Source: Pseudomonas sp. RIT-PI-AD | Lineage (GTDB): Bacteria > Pseudomonadota > Gammaproteobacteria > Pseudomonadales > Pseudomonadaceae | DNA length: 64,000 bases | Assembly (NCBI RefSeq): GCF_025642785.1 | Contig: NZ_JANZKU010000006.1 | Span: forward strand, 124,001-188,000 | Reading direction: 5' to 3' | Made by a program: the position numbers and the translations under genes | In this document: in pieces, positions 57,391 through 64,000 of the stretch | Numbering within the stretch: the first letter of the stretch is position 1 | Layout of the letters: the number at the start of each line of letters is the position of its first letter | The notes under the pieces: generated by a model | What the model saw: only the letters and a program-made list of their open reading frames with translations | Database searches by the model: none | Told to the model about the DNA's origin: nothing

Positions 57391-58455
57391 TCAGTCGCCG
57401 TCGTTGGCGTTGAAGCCGAGCTGGACGTTCAGGGCCCGCGCCAGTTCGCCTTCGTGCAGGCGGTGGACGACGTTGAGGCTGTCGTAGAAGGCGTTCAACT
57501 GCTTCAGGCCATCCTCGCTGGCGAGCAGGTCGGCCAGGGGCGGCTTGAGGGCGTCGAACTGCCGGCGCGATTCGCGATAGGCCGCGTCGATCTTGTCCGC
57601 CAGGGCTTTCTGGTCGTCGCCGAGCAGGGTACGCAACCCCTGTTTGTCGACGCCCTGCCAGAGGGTTTCGGCGCTGGCCAGGCTGGCGCCGATGGTGGCC
57701 AGCGAGGCCTGACTGCGCCAGGCCTCGGCCTGGTAGGGTTGGGGAATGCCCTTGCTCTGGCGGCCGAGCGGGGCGCCGAGCTTCTTCTTCAGGCTGTCCA
57801 GCGCGGTGACCTGCACCCGCAGCAGTTCGGCGATGGCTTCGTGGGAGTCGGCATAGCGCGGGTTGGGGAACTTGCTCAGTTGCTCGAGCATGCCGTCCTT
57901 GCTGTTCCAACTGCCGAGGATTTCCTCGGCGAGGTTCTTCTGGCGTTCGCCGATGGCTTCCAGCAGGGGGCAATAACGCGCCCGCTGGGCTTCGTCGGCC
58001 AGGTCGAGGGCACTGTCGAACAGGATGTATTCGTAGGCCGACAGGCCCTGCACCACCACGCTGGCCTTGGCCAAGGCGGCGACGTCGATCTGCGGCTGGG
58101 CCTTCACCAGTTGCTCGACCTGGCGGCCGACCAGGTTCTTCTTGTCCGGCCAGAACTGCACCTGCCAGGCGCGGTTGCCTTCCGCCAGCGGGCCCACCAG
58201 CAAGGGCTGCAACTCGGCCCAGGCCTTCTGCGCGGCGAGGAAGTCGGCGCGGGCCTTGTCCAGGTCGGCCTTGCCGGAGCAATACGCCAGTGCGCTGGCC
58301 GCCAGTTGGCGGTCGGCCTCGACCCAGCGGCTGTAGGTGGGCAGGATCACCTGCTTGGCCAGTGCCGCGGACGTCTGTGCCTGCGGGTCCTGCGGTGCGC
58401 AGGCGCCCAGGGCCAGGGCGGCGAGGCTGGTGAACAGCAGTTTCGGACGGAACAT
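57391..58455 (-). CDS. imelysin-family lipoprotein with altered GxHxxE motif
   Basis: A 354-residue lipoprotein; the lipobox is LALGAC with Cys19. The mature part is helical and matches the imelysin (peptidase M75) family: the N-terminal LPTYSRWVEADRQLA helix, RAWQVQFWPDKKNLVGRQ (in parts) and YADSHEAIAELL. The metal motif GxHxxE reads GLSAYE (137-142), with Ser139 in place of His, so metal binding may differ or be lost. It starts 11 bp after the di-heme gene. A GAGGAG ribosome-binding site precedes the ATG. Confidence 0.85.
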   Translation of the reverse strand: MFRPKLLFTSLAALALGACAPQDPQAQTSAALAKQVILPTYSRWVEADRQLAASALAYCSGKADLDKARADFLAAQKAWAELQPLLVGPLAEGNRAWQVQFWPDKKNLVGRQVEQLVKAQPQIDVAALAKASVVVQGLSAYEYILFDSALDLADEAQRARYCPLLEAIGERQKNLAEEILGSWNSKDGMLEQLSKFPNPRYADSHEAIAELLRVQVTALDSLKKKLGAPLGRQSKGIPQPYQAEAWRSQASLATIGASLASAETLWQGVDKQGLRTLLGDDQKALADKIDAAYRESRRQFDALKPPLADLLASEDGLKQLNAFYDSLNVVHRLHEGELARALNVQLGFNANDGD

Positions 58456-58466
58456 GCTTGGGCTCC

Positions 58467-59894
58467 TCAGAGTGAGTTCAGAAAGGCCAAGAGCGCGTCG
58501 CGCTGCTCGGCATCGAAGGTCAGGACGGACTGCTTGGCCGATTCGGCCTCGCCCCCGTGCCAGAGGATCGCCTCCAGCAGGTTGCGCGCACGGCCGTCGT
58601 GGAGGAACTGGGTGTGGCCGTTGACCGCCGCGGTCAGCCCGATGCCCCACAGCGGCGGCGTGCGCCATTCGCGGCCGCTGGCCTCGAATTCGCCGCGCTG
58701 GTCGGCCAGCCCCTCGCCCATGTCGTGCAGCAGCAGGTCGGTGTAGGGGCGGATGAGCTGCCCGGCCAGTTCCGGCTCCGCCGCGTCGGCGGCGGTGGTG
58801 AAGGCGGGCACGTGGCAACGCTGGCAGCCGGCCTGGTGGAACAGCGCCTTGCCGCGCAGCACCGCCGGCGCCTCGACCTGGCGGCGCGCGGGTACGCCGA
58901 GGTTGCGGGTATAGAACAGCATCTGCGCGAGGATGTGGTCGCTGACCTCGGGGTCGCCGCCGTCGATGGCGGCGAGGCAGTCGGTCTGCGCCGGCGTGCA
59001 GTCGTCATGCCGCAACGCCGAGGTGGTCAGGCCCATGTCCGCGGCGAATGCATGGATGTTCTGCTGATTCAGGCTGGGTTGCCCGGCTTTCCAGCCGAAG
59101 CGGCCGATAACGGTCTCGCCGCGGGCATCGTCCCAGACCCGGTTGGGCCGGCCGCGGATGCCGTCTCCATCGCGATCCTGTGGGTCGGCGTTGGCCAGGA
59201 TGGCGTCTTCCGGGATGGCTTCGAGCAGGCCCAGGCCGATCATCGGCGGGGCAATCCGCGCGGACATCTCCACCTGCGGGTGCAGCGGGCCGTAGCCGAG
59301 CTGGGTGATGCGCAGGGTGGGGCGGCGCAACTGCGCCCGGGTGCCGTCGGCGAACGCGATCGGCAGGTATTCGTAGTCCATGCGCACCTTGCCTTCGGGG
59401 GCGACGCCCGGAACCGCGACATCCTGCAACTGGCCGCCATAGACTGGCTCGGGCACCACGCCCAGGCGCTTCACCAGGGCGGCGTGCTCGGCGGTGGCCA
59501 GCGGCTTGATCGACAGCCGCACCAGCATGGACACCGCATTGTCCGCGTCGGGTCCGGGCGGATGGCCGCGGCCATCCTTGATATGGCAGTTCTGGCAGGC
59601 GTTGGTGTTGAACAACGGGCCGAGGCCGTCGCGGGCGGTGGTGGAGGACGGGGCGATGACCCAGGGGTTGCGGAAGAAACTGTTGCCGACGCTGAAGTCC
59701 AGCCGGCGGGTGGGCGAAAGGTTGCCGGAGGGCATGGAGAAGGCGTTGCGTCCGACCTGTCTGACCGTCGCAGCACCGGCGGAAAGTGCTTCGCCCGGCT
59801 CGGCCTGGGTGAAACGCGGAGCCTGGTCGCACGCCGCCAGGCACAGGGCCAGCAGCAAGGGGGGCAGGCGGCGAAGGGCCGTAGGGGCGGGCAT
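58467..59894 (-). CDS. di-heme c-type lipoprotein, DUF1111 (thiol oxidoreductase-like)
   Basis: A 475-residue lipoprotein (lipobox ALCLAAC, Cys22) with two CXXCH heme-binding motifs: CQNCH at 100-104 and CQRCH at 357-361. A DxDxDG-type loop (QDRDGDGIRGRPN near 239-251) resembles a calcium site. DUF1111 proteins resemble di-heme peroxidases. In this operon, beside imelysin proteins, a role in electron transfer to or from iron in the periplasm is plausible but not proven. Preceded at 59954-59972 by a Fur-like site; starts at 59894 by the MPAPTALRR start, with a small chance of the Met at 59930. Confidence 0.88.
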   Translation of the reverse strand: MPAPTALRRLPPLLLALCLAACDQAPRFTQAEPGEALSAGAATVRQVGRNAFSMPSGNLSPTRRLDFSVGNSFFRNPWVIAPSSTTARDGLGPLFNTNACQNCHIKDGRGHPPGPDADNAVSMLVRLSIKPLATAEHAALVKRLGVVPEPVYGGQLQDVAVPGVAPEGKVRMDYEYLPIAFADGTRAQLRRPTLRITQLGYGPLHPQVEMSARIAPPMIGLGLLEAIPEDAILANADPQDRDGDGIRGRPNRVWDDARGETVIGRFGWKAGQPSLNQQNIHAFAADMGLTTSALRHDDCTPAQTDCLAAIDGGDPEVSDHILAQMLFYTRNLGVPARRQVEAPAVLRGKALFHQAGCQRCHVPAFTTAADAAEPELAGQLIRPYTDLLLHDMGEGLADQRGEFEASGREWRTPPLWGIGLTAAVNGHTQFLHDGRARNLLEAILWHGGEAESAKQSVLTFDAEQRDALLAFLNSL

Positions 59895-59953
59895 CGCGGG
59901 AATCCAGGACAGCGCGGACAAGGGCGGCAAGCTTAGCAGGCCAGGGGGTTTTG

Positions 59954-59972
59954 AATAAGAGCAATTAGCATT
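59954..59972 (-). promoter_or_regulatory. Fur-box-like site upstream of the di-heme gene
   Basis: On the minus strand the 19-mer AATGCTAATTGCTCTTATT matches 13 of 18 defined positions of the AATGAGAATNATTCTCATT Fur pattern. It lies 60 bp before the di-heme gene, in a local AT-rich patch. A second start point for the downstream genes under iron control is inferred. Confidence 0.55.
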
Positions 59973-60018
59973 TGCCGAGCGCCTCGGAAGGGCGCGAAGC
60001 GCCGGAATCCGTGGGATC

Positions 60019-60053
60019 GCCGGGAACTGCGGCGTTGCGCCGCGGTTCCCGGC
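60019..60053. terminator. long hairpin between icmP and the di-heme gene
   Basis: GCCGGGAACTGCGGCG (60019-60034) pairs with CGCCGCGGTTCCCGGC (60038-60053) with one mismatch and a 3-nt loop, just after the icmP stop. No U tract follows. It may reduce read-through or stabilise the icmP mRNA. Confidence 0.5.
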
Positions 60054-60060
60054 GCGCTGA

Positions 60061-61422
60061 TCAGAACTCGTGGTCGGCGTTGTCCGGGTTCAGGTCGTTG
60101 ATCCCGAGTTTGCCGGCGGCTTGCTCGATCGCACCGGTCTGCTTGACCAGGGACGCGATGCTGTCACGGATCAGTTGCTGGCCGGCAGTATTGTCCGGCG
60201 CGATCAACTGGTCGAAGTGCACGCCGTTCTTCTCGGCACTGTCCACCAGCGCCTGGAGCTTGGCCTCGGTGGCCTCCAGGTCGGCCTTGAGGGTGGCGTC
60301 GGCCTGGGCGTCGGCCTTGGCCACCAGCGAGGACAGGCTCGCGCCGCTCAGGGTGGTGCCGTCGACCTTCTTGTACTCGCCCAGGTAGACGTTGCGGATG
60401 CCCTTGGCGTTGTAGAACAGGGTGTGGTGGGTGTCGTCGCTGAAGCAGTCGTGCTCGTCTTCGGTGGAGTTGGCTTCCAGCGCCACTTTCATGCGCTCGC
60501 CCGCCAGTTCGCCGAGGGATAGGCTACCCATGCCGAACAGCATCTTGCGCAGACCGTTCTCGCCGCTTTCGGCTTCCAGCTTGGCGCGGTAGTTGTCGGC
60601 GACGCCGGCTTTCCACTGGCCGGCCATTTCTTCCAGGTCGCTCACCAGCAGGTCGGTGGCGGCCTTGAGGTAGGCGCGGCGACGGTCGTTGTGGCCGCCG
60701 GTGGCACCGGCGCCTTCCAGGTAGTCGCTGGCCGGACGGTTGCCGGCGCCCGGGCCGGTGCCGTTCAGGTCCTGGCCCCAGAGCAGGAATTCGATGGCGT
60801 GGTAGCCGGTGGCGACGTTGGCTTCGGAACCGCCCAGCTCGTTCAGGCTGGCGAGTTTCTCGCCGGTGATTTCCTTGACGTCGATCTTGTCTTCGCCGAC
60901 CTGGATCTCGGTGTTGGCGATGATGTTGGCGGTGGCCGCAGGGTTGCCCTGGGCCTGGGCGGTATCGGCGGCGACGTAGTCGATCAGGCCTTCATCCAAC
61001 GGCCAGGCGTTGACCTGACCTTCCCACTCGTCGACCACCGGGTTGCCGAATCGGAAGGCTTCGCTTTGGGAGTACGGGGTGCGCGCGGCCAGCCAGGCCT
61101 CGCGGGCGGCTTTCAGGGTGGCGTCGCTGGGGTTGGCGAGCAGCGCGTCGATCGCCTTCTGCAACGTCTGGGCGGTGCTCAGGGCATCGCTGAACACGGC
61201 CTCGGCCATGTCGGCGTAATGCGTCACGACCTGCTTGGCCGCCGCTTCGTCGACCTTGCCGGCCGTCGCCGCCACGGGAGTCGCGGCCGGAGCCGGCGCG
61301 GCGGTGCTCGCGGCCGGGGCAGGGGCCTGCGGTGCCGCGGCTTTTTCCTTGTCGTCGCCGCAACCGGCGAGAGAAATGGCGATGGCCAGCAAACTGGCAG
61401 TGGCCAAAGGCGTACGGATCAT
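60061..61422 (-). CDS. icmP: imelysin peptidase / insulin-cleaving metalloproteinase lipoprotein IcmP
   Basis: A 453-residue lipoprotein (lipobox SLAGC, Cys21) with an Ala/Pro-rich linker (28-55) and an imelysin (M75) domain. The metal motif GYHAIE (206-211) has the canonical GxHxxE with His208 and Glu211. In P. aeruginosa IcmP (PA4370) is a described insulin-cleaving metalloproteinase with an iron-related context; related EfeO and IrpA proteins take part in iron uptake. A near-palindromic Fur-box-like site lies at 61475-61493. ATG at 61422. Confidence 0.9.
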   Translation of the reverse strand: MIRTPLATASLLAIAISLAGCGDDKEKAAAPQAPAPAASTAAPAPAATPVAATAGKVDEAAAKQVVTHYADMAEAVFSDALSTAQTLQKAIDALLANPSDATLKAAREAWLAARTPYSQSEAFRFGNPVVDEWEGQVNAWPLDEGLIDYVAADTAQAQGNPAATANIIANTEIQVGEDKIDVKEITGEKLASLNELGGSEANVATGYHAIEFLLWGQDLNGTGPGAGNRPASDYLEGAGATGGHNDRRRAYLKAATDLLVSDLEEMAGQWKAGVADNYRAKLEAESGENGLRKMLFGMGSLSLGELAGERMKVALEANSTEDEHDCFSDDTHHTLFYNAKGIRNVYLGEYKKVDGTTLSGASLSSLVAKADAQADATLKADLEATEAKLQALVDSAEKNGVHFDQLIAPDNTAGQQLIRDSIASLVKQTGAIEQAAGKLGINDLNPDNADHEF

Positions 61423-61474
61423 GGCGGAGTCCTTTGCTTTAGGTGTTGGCGGATACGCTGGAAAACCGCGACAT

Positions 61475-61493
61475 AATGCGAAAGATTTGCATT
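61475..61493. promoter_or_regulatory. Fur-box-like palindrome and promoter upstream of icmP
   Basis: AATGCGAAAGATTTGCATT (61475-61493) is palindromic at 7 of 9 pairs and matches the AATGAGAATNATTCTCATT Fur pattern in 14 of 18 defined positions. On the minus strand it overlaps CATTAT (61479-61474), a possible -10, with TTTTCA 17 bp upstream, so iron-loaded Fur would block the icmP promoter. Confidence 0.65.
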
Positions 61494-61601
61494 TTTGAAA
61501 AGGCCGATGAGGCATTTGGCCAGGTTAAATCCCGTGAGGGGGTTCTCGTTGAAGAACCACCCGTGCCGTTAGAATGCCAGCAACCTTCCGGAGAGCCCTT
61601 C

Positions 61602-62174
61602 ATGAACCTCGTCCTAGTCGCCCTGCTGGTCGTCCTGTTCCTCGTCATCGCCTATGGCGTGATCCTCTACAACGGCCTGGTGCGGCTCAAGCACGGGGTC
61701 GCCAAGGCCTGGGCGAACATCGACGTGCTGCTTCGCCAGCGCCACGAGGAGCTGCCCAAGCTGGTGGAAACCTGCAAGCAGTACATGCAGCACGAGCGCG
61801 GCACCCTGGAGGCGGTGATCCTCGCTCGCAATGCCGTGGCCAGCGCTCGCGAGAAGGGCGACATCGCCGCGCTGGGGCAGGCCGAGAGCGGCTTGCGCAG
61901 CGGCCTCGGGCAGTTGTTCGCCCTGGCGGAGAACTACCCGCAACTGCGCGCCAACGAAAGCTTCCAGCACCTGCAGCAACGCATCACCGGCCTGGAGAAC
62001 GGTATCGCCGACCGCCGCGAGCTGTACAACGACGCGGTGAACCTGAACAACGTGCGCATCGAGCAATTCCCCGATGTGCTGATCGCCCGCCGCTATGGCT
62101 TCAAGCCGGCCGAGCTGCTGGTATTCAGCGAGGCCGAGAAGGCCGACGTGGACATGAAGTCGCTGTTCGGCTGA
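61602..62174 (+). CDS. lemA: LemA family protein
   Basis: A 190-residue protein with an N-terminal membrane segment (about 3-23) and a long helical periplasmic or cytoplasmic bundle. VRLKHGVAKAWANIDVLLRQRHEELPKLVETCKQYM (in parts) and YNDAVNLNNVRIEQFPD are LemA-family signatures. Function unknown in general. The ATG is preceded by GGAGAG. Its stop overlaps the start of the GIDE-domain gene, a pairing seen in many proteobacteria. Confidence 0.92.
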   Translation: MNLVLVALLVVLFLVIAYGVILYNGLVRLKHGVAKAWANIDVLLRQRHEELPKLVETCKQYMQHERGTLEAVILARNAVASAREKGDIAALGQAESGLRSGLGQLFALAENYPQLRANESFQHLQQRITGLENGIADRRELYNDAVNLNNVRIEQFPDVLIARRYGFKPAELLVFSEAEKADVDMKSLFG

Positions 62175-63070
62175 TGGACCTGCAGCAACTGGCCTTCGGC
62201 CTCACTTTCGGCCTGGGTGGCTGCCTGGGGGGCGGATGGTGGTGCCTGCGACGCCTGGCCCAGGCGCGCGTCCTGCTGGATACCCCGACCTCGAAGATTC
62301 GCTCGGCGGCGCAGGGCTACGTCGAATTGAACGGGCAGTTGCTGGCGCAACCCGAGGCGATCATCGTGGCGCCGCTCTCGGGCACGCCTTGCCTGTGGTG
62401 GCGCTTCCGCATCGAGGAACGCAGCGGCAGCGGCAAGAACCGCCAGTTCCGGGTGGTCGACATGGGCAGCAGCGAGGCCTGGCTGCGCCTGGACGACGGC
62501 ACCGGCGAGTGTCTGATCGATCCCCGCGGCGCGGAGATACGCCCGGCCACCCGCGAGGTCTGGCAGGGCGACACCCCGCGCCCCTCGGCCAGGCGCGCAT
62601 CGAACGGTTTGTTCGACCTGCTCAGCGGCGGTAACGATTACCGCTATATCGAGGAGCGCTTCCATGTGGGCGAATCCCTGTATGCCATCGGCGAATTCCG
62701 TACCCTGGGCGGCGGCGGCCAGGCGTTCGACGCAGAAGCGGCGCAAGGCGCGGTGATCCGTGAATGGAAACGCGACTACGGCGATCTGCTCAAGCGCTTC
62801 GACAGCGATGGCGATGGGCAACTGAGCGAAGCGGAATGGGCGCGCGCGCGCCTGGCCGCGCGCCTCGAAGCGGAGGATCGCCAACGCCAGGCAGTTCTGG
62901 CGCCCGCACGGAATCAGCTGGGTCGGCCGGCGGAGGCATTGCCGTTCATTCTGTCCAGCGAGGCCGAGGATTCCCTGGTCGGCCGGCTGCGGCGCCAGGC
63001 CCTGCTGGGGGCCGCGGTTTGCCTGGTGGGCGCGCTGGCCAGCGCCTGGATGCTCGGGGTTTATCTGTGA
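62174..63070 (+). CDS. GIDE-domain membrane protein with an EF-hand
   Basis: A 298-residue protein with an N-terminal hydrophobic segment (about 6-24), a GIDE domain (about 60-180; related to the region of eukaryotic MUL1/GIDE E3 ligases but no RING is present) including GTPCLWWRFRIEE and YRYIEERFHVGESLYAIGEF (in parts), and a C-terminal membrane segment (about 277-297). Between them a perfect EF-hand loop, DSDGDGQLSEAE (210-221), predicts calcium binding. It overlaps lemA by one base. Function unknown. Confidence 0.85.
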   Translation: MDLQQLAFGLTFGLGGCLGGGWWCLRRLAQARVLLDTPTSKIRSAAQGYVELNGQLLAQPEAIIVAPLSGTPCLWWRFRIEERSGSGKNRQFRVVDMGSSEAWLRLDDGTGECLIDPRGAEIRPATREVWQGDTPRPSARRASNGLFDLLSGGNDYRYIEERFHVGESLYAIGEFRTLGGGGQAFDAEAAQGAVIREWKRDYGDLLKRFDSDGDGQLSEAEWARARLAARLEAEDRQRQAVLAPARNQLGRPAEALPFILSSEAEDSLVGRLRRQALLGAAVCLVGALASAWMLGVYL

Positions 63071-63092
63071 GTGGGCAGGGTGGCCCGGTTCG

Positions 63093-64000
63093 TCAGAGCG
63101 TGGCCGGATTGGCCGCCGAGTTGAGACGGCGCGCCTGCTTGAGGAACGCCGTGAGTTCCCGGGCGGGCAGCGGCTTGCTGTACAGGTAGCCCTGACCCTC
63201 GTTACAGCCCTGGGCGATGATGTAGTTCTCCTGCTCGAGGGTTTCCACGCCCTCGGCGATCACCTGCATGCCGAGGCTCTTGCCCAGTTGGATGATGGCG
63301 CGAACGATGGTGGCGTCGTCCTCGTCCTCCAGCAGGTCCTGGACGAAGCTCTTGTCGATCTTGATCTTGTCCAGGGGCAGGCTCTTCAGGTAGCTCAGTG
63401 ATGAGTATCCGGTACCGAAGTCATCGATGGCGATCAATGCACCGGAGCGGCGCAGGCTCAGCAGGTGCTGGGCGGCGGTGCTGATGTCTTCCATCAGGCC
63501 GGTTTCGGTGACTTCCAGCTCCAGGCTGCGCGGCGGCAGGCGATACATCTGCAGCAGGTTGTTGACCATCCGCGGCAGCTCGGCATGGTGCAACTGCACG
63601 GTGGACAGGTTCACCGCCATCCGCAGTTCGGTGAAGCCTTGGTCGTGCCATTCGCGCAGTTGCCGGCAGGCCTGGTCGAGGATCCATTCGCCGATGGCGA
63701 TGATGCTGCCATTCTGTTCCGCCAGGGGAATGAACAGGTCCGGCGGCACCAGGCCGTGTTGCGGGTGTTGCCAGCGCAGCAAGGCCTCGATGCCCACCAC
63801 GCGGTGGTCGCGGTAGTCCACCTGCGGCTGGTAGACCAGGTACAGTTCTCCGCGCGGCAAGGCTTCGCGCAGGTCCTTCTCCAAGGCCCGGCGGCGGCGC
63901 ATTTCGCTGTCGACGCTGGCGATGTAGAACTGGTAGCGATTCCGCGAGCGGTTCTTCGCCAGGGTCATGGTCTGCTCGGCTTTCTGCAGCAGCTTCTCGG
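63093..64000 (-). CDS. bifA: c-di-GMP phosphodiesterase BifA, N-terminal part beyond the window
   Basis: The frame is open to the right edge, so only the C-terminal 302 residues are visible: the end of a GGDEF-type domain (AKNRSRNRYQFYIASVDSEM) and a complete EAL domain. Catalytic and metal residues are intact: GIEALLRW, AVNLSTVQL, LEVTETGLM, DDFGTGYSSL, KIDKSFV, AEGVET and GCNEGQGYLYSKPL. In P. aeruginosa BifA (PA4367) degrades c-di-GMP, reducing biofilm and promoting swarming. The domain order and neighbour lemA/GIDE genes support the name. Upstream GGDQF-type residues are outside the window. Confidence 0.88.
   Translation of the reverse strand, partial: EKLLQKAEQTMTLAKNRSRNRYQFYIASVDSEMRRRRALEKDLREALPRGELYLVYQPQVDYRDHRVVGIEALLRWQHPQHGLVPPDLFIPLAEQNGSIIAIGEWILDQACRQLREWHDQGFTELRMAVNLSTVQLHHAELPRMVNNLLQMYRLPPRSLELEVTETGLMEDISTAAQHLLSLRRSGALIAIDDFGTGYSSLSYLKSLPLDKIKIDKSFVQDLLEDEDDATIVRAIIQLGKSLGMQVIAEGVETLEQENYIIAQGCNEGQGYLYSKPLPARELTAFLKQARRLNSAANPATL

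Overview
The window is a contiguous stretch of a GC-rich gammaproteobacterial chromosome, almost certainly a Pseudomonas close to P. aeruginosa. Gene order and protein sequences match, from memory of strain PAO1, the segment running down from rsmI/rnpB/mraZ (about PA4424) to bifA (PA4367). I see no insertion sequence, phage, CRISPR array or tRNA. About 60 protein genes and one RNA gene (rnpB) are supported.

Region 1 (1-19351) is the division and cell wall (dcw) cluster. After the 3' part of rsmI and the RNase P RNA there is an AT-rich leader with a good sigma-70 promoter and three AAGTGG repeats exactly 10 bp apart, probably the MraZ operator. Then come mraZ-rsmH-ftsL-ftsI-murE-murF-mraY-murD-ftsW-murG-murC-ddlB-ftsQ-ftsA-ftsZ, nearly all overlapping or touching, and lpxC with its own promoter and terminator. 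Together they make the UDP-MurNAc-pentapeptide, lipid I and II and the septal machinery.

Region 2 (19377-26781) holds dciA (replicative helicase loader), a LytM/M23 peptidase, secA, argJ, a glutathione S-transferase and a Nudix-ThiE fusion.

Region 3 (26782-34506) looks accessory relative to P. aeruginosa. It holds cbpA-cbpM (DnaJ-like co-chaperone and its modulator) and a five-gene module: a spermidine/putrescine-type ABC importer, a proline racemase-family enzyme whose second catalytic Cys is replaced by Gly, and a divergent GlxA/AraC-type regulator with a candidate direct-repeat operator between. This is the strongest candidate for new biochemistry.

Region 4 (34524-40634) has a response regulator with a degenerate GGDEF domain, a panE-like reductase, a PAS-containing sensor kinase and a PduO-type cobalamin adenosyltransferase in one probable operon, diverging from yajQ and an MscS channel.

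Region 5 (40651-50098) has ampG, an alkyltransferase-like protein (PWHR, not PCHR), a DUF481 outer membrane protein behind a terminator-like hairpin, a short-chain dehydrogenase, a HugZ-family protein, fxsA, groES-groEL with a sigma-32 promoter, and an InaA-type kinase coupled to a 75-residue exported protein.

Region 6 (50099-64000) has the mexVW RND efflux genes, a chemoreceptor, then DUF1513, an imelysin-like lipoprotein, a di-heme (DUF1111) lipoprotein and the imelysin peptidase IcmP, with two Fur-box-like sites upstream of icmP and of the di-heme gene. This looks like an iron-responsive periplasmic iron system, perhaps with the chemoreceptor as its last gene. lemA with a GIDE-domain protein carrying an EF-hand, and the 3' part of bifA (c-di-GMP phosphodiesterase), close the window.
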